Translations under genes and position numbers: made by a program
Assembly: GCA_964607765.1 (NCBI GenBank)
Contig: CAZSNT010000211.1
Location: 1 to 15,635, forward strand
Direction of reading: 5' to 3'
Source of the DNA: CAZSNT01 sp964607765
Lineage (GTDB): Bacteria > Verrucomicrobiota > Lentisphaeria > Oligosphaerales > JABHEG01
Length of the DNA stretch: 15,635 bases
The notes under the pieces: model-generated
What the model was told of the DNA's origin: nothing
Databases searched by the model: none
What the model saw: only the letters and a program-made list of their open reading frames with translations
Part shown: positions 6,489 to 13,504 of the stretch, one piece after another
How the letters are laid out: each line of letters opens with the position of its first letter
Numbering within the stretch: the first letter of the stretch is position 1

Positions 6489-9194
6489 ATGTGCTACCGG
6501 AAGCTGGTGATTGCTGGAGCGTTCTCTGTTGCTGTCGGGTCTGTTCAGGCGCAACTGCTGCCGGGAGGGTATACGGCTGTTTCCCACGGTGACCTCCGAC
6601 AGACCGTGGCAGGCAAAGAGACACGGCTGCGTCGACGGCACACTGCCAGGTTGCTTCTCACCGAGAATACCGACACTGAGCTCACGCTGAGTTGTCTCCC
6701 GGTCGGCAAATACAGCGACCCGCTCAATTACCGGGTGCAGAGCGATTCGGGACGCATCGTCACGGAAGGCTCGATCCCACGTGGTGAATCGGGCACTGTG
6801 CGAATTACAGGAGCAGCGCCGGGCTTGCTCACCATTGATCTCGATGCCGGAGCGAATTCGTCGTCGATCCGGACGGAGAGCAAACACCTCTTTTACGAGG
6901 CCTCGGATGGCTCGCCACTGGCGATGGTCTATCATGCGCCTCGGCTCTATTTCTGGGTCCCGCCAAGAGCCCGGAATGTGGACCTGCACGTTCGTGGAGG
7001 CGGCAAGGCGGAAGCTGCGGCGTTCGAGGTACTCAACGGAGACGGACGACCGGTCGCCAGAAGCGACACACGCACCGAAGATGGGCGGGTGTCGGTGCCT
7101 GTGCCGGATCGTGGAAATGGAGGCGCCTGGTCCATCGTGTTCAGCAAGCTGGCCGGCGTGACATTCGAGGATTTCAGCCTGGCCATCGGCGGCGACGCCG
7201 CACCTTTCGTGGCAGAGTCCCCGGAACGCCTGGCGCTTCCCGCGCTGCACACCTACGCTCGGGTTCAGGAGGGGCAGGCTGAGTTTGGTGTCCGGGTCAA
7301 TGCCGGTGAGGAGGTGCTTCACGGAAGCTCACTGGCCATGACAATCGAGAACGGCGTCACGGGCGAAGTGCTTCACGCCGAGACGGTGACGACTGTCACC
7401 CCCGGCAAACGTGGCCATAGCGTGGACACCGGCGACTTCCTCAAAGTCACTGTGGAAGCGCAGCTTCTGGACGCCCGGGGACAGCTCATCCTCGGTTGCA
7501 GCGAGTCTCTTGCGACCGCCCATGGACAGCTCTTCGAGGAAATCCCCAATGTCGAGACGCACGACCGAATCTCTCCTGCCGGGCTGGACACTCAGCGTGG
7601 CTACGCAGTGTTCGCCAGGGCGGAGCCGGGTGATGTACGGCCGAACAGTCACCCACGCCCCTCGGAAGTGACACGGGTCGTTTCTGCCGTCGTCACGCCG
7701 GGAGAGTACGAGACGCTATACTTCGCTCTCTTCCCGCTGCGCGACGCTGCCTCGGCAACCGTGGGGCTCGGCGCGTTCCGGGACGCGGATGGGAAGAGAC
7801 TTCCCGGCATGACCACCGATCTCCGCTGGGTCAGGTGCTGGCCGCAGCGATCCGACTGGCGATCCACCACGTTCCACATCATCCCGGAGCTGCTGGAGAA
7901 ACGCGACTGCGTTCCACTTCGTAAGCACACGCCGCAACAGCTCGCGGTCATCGTCAGCATCCCGCAGCACGCTGCGGCAGGAACGTACAGCGCCCCGGTC
8001 AACGTAGAGATCGACGGCGCCGCGTCCGAGGCGTTGACGCTGCGCTTCGAGGTGCTTCCGTTCAAGCTGAAAACTCCGCCGGGCATCGTCTGGGGGCTCT
8101 ATCCGGATACCGCCCGGTGGAAGACATTCAGCGAGGGACAGATCGAGGCGGAGATGAGAGATTTCCGAGCGCATGGCATCAACGCGTTGATGATGTACCC
8201 GCAATGGGACACGGAGTGGTCCATGCACGACGGGGCGCTCCAAGCCGATTTCACCGAGTTCAGGAAGCGGATGCGTCTCTATCGCAAGGTGGGGCTCGGC
8301 GGGCCGATGGTGGCGTCTATCCAGGCCGGCGAACGCCTGATCCGGAAAGTCATGGATGCCCAGACCGGCACGCGCAACGATGATGCGGAGGATGTCTACC
8401 GGCAGTTCCTGCAGCTGTTGAAGAGCGAGAGCGCTGCGGGCGACTGGCCGCAATTCTGCCTCCACTCCGTCGACGAACCCCACGGCGGAGAAAAGCTCGC
8501 CGCCGCACTACGCACGTTGCGGGCGATCAAAGGCCTGGGTCTCAGGACATTCAACACCTGCTACGGGAAGGCCGTACGCGAGACACTCGATCCATACCTC
8601 GACTTCAGATGCTACAACAACATCGGCTTCCTCAGCTTCCCGGATGCAGAAGCCGCCGAGGCACTGCGCCGGGAGACCCTGACCGCGGGCGACACCTTCT
8701 GGTGGTATGGCACGGGGTGCTACACGAACAGGAACTTCATCCAGGACGGCAACGTCATCGCGAACCGTTTCATGGGAGGATTCCACTTCTGGCGGACCCA
8801 GGCCACGGGCTGCTGGGCCTGGACGTTCCAACGCGCCAAGGGCAATGTGTACGATGATTTCGACGGCACGAGCCAACGCGAACACAAGGAAGCATGCATC
8901 GCCTATCCCACCCCCGACGGCAAGAGTCTGATTCCGACACTGCAGTGGGAAGGCATCCGCGAAGGAGTGGACGATTACCGCTACGTCTATACCTTGACCG
9001 AGTTGGTCCGGGAAGCCCGGCAATCGAGCGGCGCCGCGAGGGTAGCTGCGGCCGCGGCCGCGGAGTCCGAGCTGGACGCGATCCTCGCCGCGATGCCCTG
9101 GACCTGCCGGGACGGCGCGTTCACAAATGCTGACGCCAATCGGACCAGGAACCGGATAGCCCGCCTCTGCGCAGCCCTCGACAGCCTGAGATAA
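6489..9194 (+). CDS. Secreted GH123/DUF4091-like glycoside hydrolase
   Basis: A 901-residue exported protein. Residues 1-22 form a signal peptide (LVIAGAFSVAVGSVQA, cleavage after VQA). Residues of about 23-530 are beta-rich, with stretches that resemble carbohydrate-binding sandwiches. From about residue 533 (GIVWGLYPDTARWKTF) a TIM-barrel domain begins, with the SVDEPH motif at 660-665; Asp662-Glu663 are the adjacent acid pair expected for the substrate-assisted mechanism of GH123 beta-N-acetylgalactosaminidases. The segment WEGIREGVDDYRYVYTL near residue 820 is the hallmark of the C-terminal DUF4091 region. The N-terminal half makes it longer than characterised GH123 enzymes. It is flanked by a divergent flavoprotein and a convergent one. 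Family-level assignment is firm; activity on GalNAc-containing glycans is inference, because many DUF4091 proteins have no known substrate. Confidence 0.9.
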   Translation: MCYRKLVIAGAFSVAVGSVQAQLLPGGYTAVSHGDLRQTVAGKETRLRRRHTARLLLTENTDTELTLSCLPVGKYSDPLNYRVQSDSGRIVTEGSIPRGESGTVRITGAAPGLLTIDLDAGANSSSIRTESKHLFYEASDGSPLAMVYHAPRLYFWVPPRARNVDLHVRGGGKAEAAAFEVLNGDGRPVARSDTRTEDGRVSVPVPDRGNGGAWSIVFSKLAGVTFEDFSLAIGGDAAPFVAESPERLALPALHTYARVQEGQAEFGVRVNAGEEVLHGSSLAMTIENGVTGEVLHAETVTTVTPGKRGHSVDTGDFLKVTVEAQLLDARGQLILGCSESLATAHGQLFEEIPNVETHDRISPAGLDTQRGYAVFARAEPGDVRPNSHPRPSEVTRVVSAVVTPGEYETLYFALFPLRDAASATVGLGAFRDADGKRLPGMTTDLRWVRCWPQRSDWRSTTFHIIPELLEKRDCVPLRKHTPQQLAVIVSIPQHAAAGTYSAPVNVEIDGAASEALTLRFEVLPFKLKTPPGIVWGLYPDTARWKTFSEGQIEAEMRDFRAHGINALMMYPQWDTEWSMHDGALQADFTEFRKRMRLYRKVGLGGPMVASIQAGERLIRKVMDAQTGTRNDDAEDVYRQFLQLLKSESAAGDWPQFCLHSVDEPHGGEKLAAALRTLRAIKGLGLRTFNTCYGKAVRETLDPYLDFRCYNNIGFLSFPDAEAAEALRRETLTAGDTFWWYGTGCYTNRNFIQDGNVIANRFMGGFHFWRTQATGCWAWTFQRAKGNVYDDFDGTSQREHKEACIAYPTPDGKSLIPTLQWEGIREGVDDYRYVYTLTELVREARQSSGAARVAAAAAAESELDAILAAMPWTCRDGAFTNADANRTRNRIARLCAALDSLR

Positions 9195-9202
9195 GCGGGC
9201 TC

Positions 9203-9216
9203 ACGGCGTCAGCCGT
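9203..9216. terminator. Short hairpin at convergent gene ends
   Basis: ACGGC-GTCA-GCCGT is a perfect 5-bp stem covering the flavoprotein stop codon (9209-9211) just after the stop of the GH123-like gene (9192-9194). The two genes converge with only 14 bp between stops. There is no T tract, so bidirectional termination is only a possibility. Confidence 0.2.
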
Positions 9217-10489
9217 TCTCGGGCGTGGGCACGACTGCCCCATGTTCCCTGAGCAAGGCGCGCAGCTTGCCGAGCGGGACCTGTCGCACGGGCACCGCCA
9301 GCTGGGCCGCCAGTGCCGCGGCAGCTCCCGCAGCCTGTCCCATTGCCATGCACGACGCTTCCACGCGCACGGCCGAGAACGCGGCGCGGTCGCTGCAGAT
9401 CGTACGCCCGGCAACGAGCATGTTGGTCACGCCGCGCGGCAGCAAGGCACCGAGCGGGATGGTGGGAAAGACACCCTTGGGAATGAACTCCTGCTCGATG
9501 CCTTCCTCGTGGTGGATGTCGATGAAGTAGTAGGTCAGCGCGACGGCATCGGCAGGACAGGCGCCGGTCAGGTAGTCCTCCTTGGTGATGGTGGAGTCGC
9601 CGACAATCCGCCAGGTCTCGCGGATGGCGGTCATACCGGTCATGAACTGGACCGTGCACCGTTCCAGGCCCGGCTGTTCGCGCAGGAAGCGAAGCATGCG
9701 CAACAGACGCTGGCGCCCGGCAATGTTCGCGTCCGTCTGCTTCTCGGAGTCGGAAGAGTCCGCGCCGAAAATGTGTTGCTGGTTACCGCCGCGGCTGCGG
9801 AGGAACTCGATCAGTCGACGGTCCGGAAAACAGTAGTCGCCCGGTTGAAGCCGCCCCTCGGCGAGGGCCGCGCGGTAGTTCCGCTCCAGCGCCTCCGCAT
9901 CGATGTCGTCGCAATCGTAGCCGCCGAGGCGGAACTCCAGCGTCCCAGGCTGGCGCACCTCGGCTTTGACACACTCGCCGCCTGCCAGGCGGACAGCGGT
10001 GGCGTCGCCGCTGCAATCCACGACGGTCTTGGCCTTCACCGTTCGCGTCAGCATGTTGCCGACGCTCTGCACCTCCCAGACGTCCCGCGTCCTGACGACT
10101 GAGGTCACAATCTCCTGGTAGCAGAGCGTCACGCCGGCATCGACGCATTTCTCCTCCGCCAGCAGCGAGTAGAGGGACGCATTCAGCCCGACGTGGAAAC
10201 TCGGACGCCGTGGCGACGGATTGTCGAAGTCCGGCATCTTCGAGTTGTTGAGCTCAACGCATTCCTGCGCAATCTCCCAACCGATGCCACCCACGATCTG
10301 CCGTCCTCCCGCGCGAAAATACGCCGGTGCGCTGACGCCGCCGTTCGTGATGGCCCCGCCGAGCTGGTTGGTCATCTCGATGAGGATCGTGTCCGCCCCG
10401 GCGCGCGCCGCCTGCACCGCCGCAATCACGCCGGCCGTCCCGCCTCCGACGACCAGACAGTCGCATGTGTTCTCGATGTGCTTTTTCAT
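9209..10489 (-). CDS. FAD-dependent oxidoreductase (FAD_oxidored family), second copy
   Basis: A 426-residue flavoprotein with the N-terminal FAD fold CLVVGGGTAGVIAA (Gly loop at residues 15-20) and Glu38 closing beta-2. KTVVDCSGDATAVRLAGG is the second FAD-contact motif, and TNMLVAGRTICSDRAAFSAV followed by an Ala-rich helix is the usual C-terminal motif. No signal peptide is present, so it should be cytoplasmic. It shares the family with the gene at 4914-6362 but is shorter and clearly diverged. The ATG at 10489 lies 24 bp after the stop of the upstream secreted protein, with a weak purine-rich site (GAAGGCGG), so the two are probably one transcription unit. The substrate is unknown; a role in oxidising a glycan breakdown product is inferred from neighbours. 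Confidence 0.9.
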   Translation of the reverse strand: MKKHIENTCDCLVVGGGTAGVIAAVQAARAGADTILIEMTNQLGGAITNGGVSAPAYFRAGGRQIVGGIGWEIAQECVELNNSKMPDFDNPSPRRPSFHVGLNASLYSLLAEEKCVDAGVTLCYQEIVTSVVRTRDVWEVQSVGNMLTRTVKAKTVVDCSGDATAVRLAGGECVKAEVRQPGTLEFRLGGYDCDDIDAEALERNYRAALAEGRLQPGDYCFPDRRLIEFLRSRGGNQQHIFGADSSDSEKQTDANIAGRQRLLRMLRFLREQPGLERCTVQFMTGMTAIRETWRIVGDSTITKEDYLTGACPADAVALTYYFIDIHHEEGIEQEFIPKGVFPTIPLGALLPRGVTNMLVAGRTICSDRAAFSAVRVEASCMAMGQAAGAAAALAAQLAVPVRQVPLGKLRALLREHGAVVPTPENG

Positions 10490-10513
10490 GACTTCAGACC
10501 GCCTTCTGTTGAC

Positions 10514-12049
10514 CTATGGGCCTCGCTGCTCGTTCCTCCGATGCGCCGTTGGCCGCAGTGGATCCGGATCCTGGGGCTCGAGCGCGATTCCGTCGTCAGC
10601 CAGGGATGCGGTGTAGACGCTGCCACCGGGTCTGGCGAGGAGTGTCGCGCGGCCGGCGCCGGGAACTTCCACAGTCACCTCGGCTTCCCTGCCACCGGGG
10701 GCCCAGGCCGCGATGAGCCACTCGCGTTTCTCGCGGTGCTTCCTGGCTACCACCCGGTGTTCCGCAGAGCCTGTAGGAAGCTCATAGGCCGGCTGGTCCT
10801 TCGAGAACCGGTTGCGGTCAGGGCCGGCAACCAACTCGCCGTTGCGAATGTGGGATTCCAGGTGCGAAAACAGAGCGTGTACGCGGGAGAACGCCACCAT
10901 CTGTCGGAGCCAGTGAGGCGGATCATGCTCAGGGAACTCCGCCTTGAAGCCGCCCGGCTTCGGGTAGGAGTAGTAGCCTGCATTGCCCCCCAGCATGCCA
11001 GCCGCGTACAAGCATTTGAGAAAACCGGTGTAGAGCTCGAGATCCGCCAGGTCCTTCTCCGGCTCCTTACCCCGCGGCCAGCCCGCACACAGCCAGTCAT
11101 AGCAGAAAGGCTGCCCTTGTGCGATCTCCGCACCGCGTGCATTGAGGGCCATGGTCAGCATGTCCATGTTCCCGAGCCAGCCGCTGTTGAAGTGTTTGTA
11201 GTAATGCTCCGTGCTGGCCAGATCCGACACCGGCTTCATGTATCGGTAGTCATAGGCCCATCTTTTCCAGCCTCCATACCGATTCCTGTGTGTGCATCCG
11301 GTGGTTGGGTAGTAGATGTAGAGTTGCGCATCGGGGATCGCGGCCCGGACTTCCTTCCTGATCAGCGTCTCCGCGTTCGCCTTGCGCCTCGATACATACT
11401 CGAACCAGGGCATCTCGCCTTTGCCGGCCACGACGCGGGGATCCCGCTCCCACACCTTCTGGGCAAATCCCAGTACGCCGATGCCGTATTCGCCGCCGTT
11501 CAGGACGATGGCGACGGGGCACTTTGCGCGTACCTTGGCGAGGGGACCTGCGCGCAGCTGCCCTGCTGCCGTCCAGGCTGCGTCGGGGGCCTCAGGGCTG
11601 TACACGGTCTTCATCCCTTTGTGCCACTCCGTACCGTCGAGAGACTGGGCTTTGGCATCCAGGAGTTTGCCGTCGGCATCCCTCACCCAAAGCCCATCGA
11701 AACCCGTTTTCGGAAGCTCCCGGTTGCAGATCACGAACATCGGATAGCGTTGGGGATCGGAGGCGGTCAGTGCGACAAGCCGGGATTCGACGCTCTCCGG
11801 ATCATCGAGTCTCGCGACGCTCTTCTCGGTCACATAGCCGCCGAACTCCAGGCAGAACCCCCAGTTTTCCGCCAGCTCGATTCGTGCATCGATCGGCAGC
11901 GTCCAACCGTAGCGGGTCAGCGGATACAGCGTGTGTCCTTCACGGAAGACCGGCTTCGGCTGCCTCTTCAGCCAACCGGCCGGAGTCTCTGCCAATCCTG
12001 CATGCTGCACCGTTAACACCACTCCCACCATCATTACCGCAAGCCTCAC
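10514..12049 (-). CDS. Secreted protein of unknown family, possibly glycosidase-like
   Basis: I do not recognise a defined family. The 511-residue protein starts at GTG 12049 behind AGGAGG 6 bases upstream. It begins with a short signal peptide (LAVMMVGVVLTVQHAGLAE, cleavage near residue 20). The body is aromatic-rich, as in carbohydrate-active proteins: GWTLPIDARIELAENWGFCL, then QLYIYYPTTGCTHRNRYGGW, then a strand-like SDLASTEHYYKHFN with Glu281, and DWLCAGWPR. The order of strands and helices in residues of about 190-400 would suit a TIM barrel, and Glu281 is a candidate catalytic residue, but both are guesses. A beta-rich C-terminal domain (about 430-500) resembles the small sandwich found after many glycosidase barrels. 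It is followed by a flavoprotein gene in a probable operon. The preceding ATPase gene ends 50 bp upstream on the same strand. Confidence 0.8.
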   Translation of the reverse strand: MRLAVMMVGVVLTVQHAGLAETPAGWLKRQPKPVFREGHTLYPLTRYGWTLPIDARIELAENWGFCLEFGGYVTEKSVARLDDPESVESRLVALTASDPQRYPMFVICNRELPKTGFDGLWVRDADGKLLDAKAQSLDGTEWHKGMKTVYSPEAPDAAWTAAGQLRAGPLAKVRAKCPVAIVLNGGEYGIGVLGFAQKVWERDPRVVAGKGEMPWFEYVSRRKANAETLIRKEVRAAIPDAQLYIYYPTTGCTHRNRYGGWKRWAYDYRYMKPVSDLASTEHYYKHFNSGWLGNMDMLTMALNARGAEIAQGQPFCYDWLCAGWPRGKEPEKDLADLELYTGFLKCLYAAGMLGGNAGYYSYPKPGGFKAEFPEHDPPHWLRQMVAFSRVHALFSHLESHIRNGELVAGPDRNRFSKDQPAYELPTGSAEHRVVARKHREKREWLIAAWAPGGREAEVTVEVPGAGRATLLARPGGSVYTASLADDGIALEPQDPDPLRPTAHRRNEQRGP

Positions 12050-12099
12050 AAAGTCCTCCTTTGTCTCTGTCCCTACGTGCTGTGCTATTCCTCCGTGGA

Positions 12100-13203
12100 C
12101 TATGCTCTAAGCCAAGCGGCGAAGAACGGATTGATGAACTGATAGGCCTTGTCTTTCTCAATCAGTATTCCGAGTCTGCATAGGCGGCGAACAGCACTTT
12201 TGATGCTCGAAGCGTTAGTGAATCCCCCATGGCTGAGAAAGGCATTGCTGGCGATGTGGTCGCCCCCGATCCTGGCGAGTGTACGCAGGCAGCGTATCTG
12301 GAACTCAGTCAAGCCGGTCAAGAGGGTCTGGAAGTGTTCGGTATATTGTGACAATATACGTCGCAACCCATTCTGCACCTGCTGGTTATCTACACTCTCA
12401 TTTTCGTTGGTGGTGTCCCAGATGGCTTCACACAGATGCTGGACATCGCCGGGCACGTCTGAGACGGCCTCAAAGATCAACTCCATGGCTTGGTCAGTGA
12501 CCACTCGCTTCCCGCTGGCGAAGCGCTTGGTGAGAAAACCGGCAAAAACGCTGCGCTCAAGAACGGGAATGCTCATGATGGTGGCAGACTTGAAGAACGG
12601 CGAATCCGGCTCCGAGAATATGGCGTACATATCGTGGCGCACGCTGCCCGCGAAGATGTAGCACAGATCGCCCTGGCGTTGGATCTCACTCCGCATCAGC
12701 CCCAGGAGTTGATCACTTCCCGGAATGGACAGCACGCCCTGAAACTCGTCGAGTACGACCACAATCCGGCGCGATCCGGACAGATCTCCCAGCAGAAACA
12801 AAGCGCTGACGACAGAGTCTGCATCGAGTCGGGTGTGAGAACCAAACCCAACACTCGGCAAGCCAGTCAGAGGATCGACCGTCAATGTCGGCCGCAAAGA
12901 CGTCAGTGTCCGTCCGAGTTTTCGGAAGACCGTCTCAGCTCTCTCCATTCTGAGGATACCTGCGGCAATCCTCTTACAAACATCGTCAATGGATCGCACG
13001 TTCAGGAAGTCAACGAACACGGCATGCCGTTTCTCTGATGTGCGCACGGCCTCAGCGATCAGCGACGACTTGCCACAGCGCCTGTCTCCGTAAAGCACGA
13101 CATTCTGTCCGGTCACGATCCTCTCACGCAACAGCCGAAGCTCCTCTTGGCGTCCGCAGAAATCGTCGCCCGTCACGATCTGGCCATGTTTGAAGGGATT
13201 CAT
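12100..13203 (-). CDS. AAA+ ATPase of the archaeal-ATPase (ATPase_2) type
   Basis: A 367-residue P-loop ATPase. Walker A is YGDRRCGKSS (Gly39 to Ser46, key Lys45) and Walker B is VVVLDEFQG with Asp152 and Glu153. A sensor-like strand YIFAGSVRHDM lies near residue 182. The C-terminus (about 295-355) is predicted to be a winged helix and ends in FINPFFAAWLRA, a characteristic ending in this family. No membrane segment or nuclease domain is fused to it. The N-terminal NPFKHGQIVTGDDFCGRQEE is the usual family opening. Start at 13203 is set by GGAGG 4 bases upstream. The gene is visibly less GC-rich than its neighbours, has its own AT-rich promoter region, and has no obvious functional tie to glycan breakdown, so it may be a recent arrival. 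Cellular role of these ATPases is largely unknown. Confidence 0.9.
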   Translation of the reverse strand: MNPFKHGQIVTGDDFCGRQEELRLLRERIVTGQNVVLYGDRRCGKSSLIAEAVRTSEKRHAVFVDFLNVRSIDDVCKRIAAGILRMERAETVFRKLGRTLTSLRPTLTVDPLTGLPSVGFGSHTRLDADSVVSALFLLGDLSGSRRIVVVLDEFQGVLSIPGSDQLLGLMRSEIQRQGDLCYIFAGSVRHDMYAIFSEPDSPFFKSATIMSIPVLERSVFAGFLTKRFASGKRVVTDQAMELIFEAVSDVPGDVQHLCEAIWDTTNENESVDNQQVQNGLRRILSQYTEHFQTLLTGLTEFQIRCLRTLARIGGDHIASNAFLSHGGFTNASSIKSAVRRLCRLGILIEKDKAYQFINPFFAAWLRA

Positions 13204-13220
13204 ACTTCCTCCATGCTCGT

Positions 13221-13234
13221 ATGGCGATTGCCAT
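13221..13234. promoter_or_regulatory. Short inverted repeat in the ATPase leader
   Basis: ATGGC-GATT-GCCAT is a 5-bp perfect inverted repeat between the candidate promoter and the start codon of the ATPase gene. It could be a small operator or an mRNA hairpin near the ribosome binding site. Support is weak because of its length. Confidence 0.2.
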
Positions 13235-13244
13235 TATGCAAAAC

Positions 13245-13272
13245 ACTATAATAGCAAACACCATAAATCAAA
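13245..13272 (-). promoter_or_regulatory. Candidate promoter of the AAA+ ATPase gene
   Basis: On the minus strand TTTGAT (13272-13267), 16 bases and TATAGT (13250-13245) form a sigma70-like pair, 47 bases before the start codon. It is the most AT-rich stretch in the window (about 13231-13275). It separates the ATPase gene from the hydrolase genes upstream. Confidence 0.45.
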
Positions 13273-13338
13273 TCCCGGCCGAGCCCCCGAGGAATGGCTG
13301 CAGGCTGGAGACGTGGTCAAAGACCAGACCGCTGCTGT

Positions 13339-13494
13339 CTACCAAGAAATGAGCAATTTCCCCATGACGTTGCGATATGCCCGATGTCGCGGAACAACGG
13401 CTCCCACTGCCGGTAGAGCTACACCGCGAATGCCCTCTTCCGAGAGATGGTGGAATGGCTTCAGGCTGATCTCAAGCGTCAGATTCTCAACCAT
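13339..13494 (-). pseudogene. Broken 5' end of a gene, frameshifted remnant
   Basis: An ATG at 13494, 10 bases after the stop codon of the hydrolase gene, opens a 51-codon frame that begins MVENLTLEISLKPFHHLSEE and ends at TAG (13339-13341). From memory, large uncharacterised proteins of Lentisphaerota-type genomes start with a similar pattern (LTLE-SLKP followed by an R-QW-L-RHAD segment). In this window the second part appears as LYRQWEPLFRDIGHIA, but in the next reading frame, after codon 26. This suggests a frameshift or small deletion, and the rest of such a gene is missing before the ATPase promoter. The homology is recalled, not searched. Otherwise 13204-13504 holds only the ATPase promoter. 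If not a remnant, it would be a 51-residue peptide of unknown role. Confidence 0.45.
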
Positions 13495-13504
13495 GGCTGT
13501 GTTC

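Noticed and set aside
9040..9065. GC-rich run encoding consecutive Ala residues in the GH123-like protein
   Set aside because: It lies in a predicted helix near the C-terminus and is ordinary low-complexity coding sequence for a GC-rich genome.
10193..12016. A plus-strand open frame of about 600 codons
   Set aside because: It is antisense to both the 511-residue protein and the second flavoprotein, has no ribosome binding site support and spans two genuine genes.
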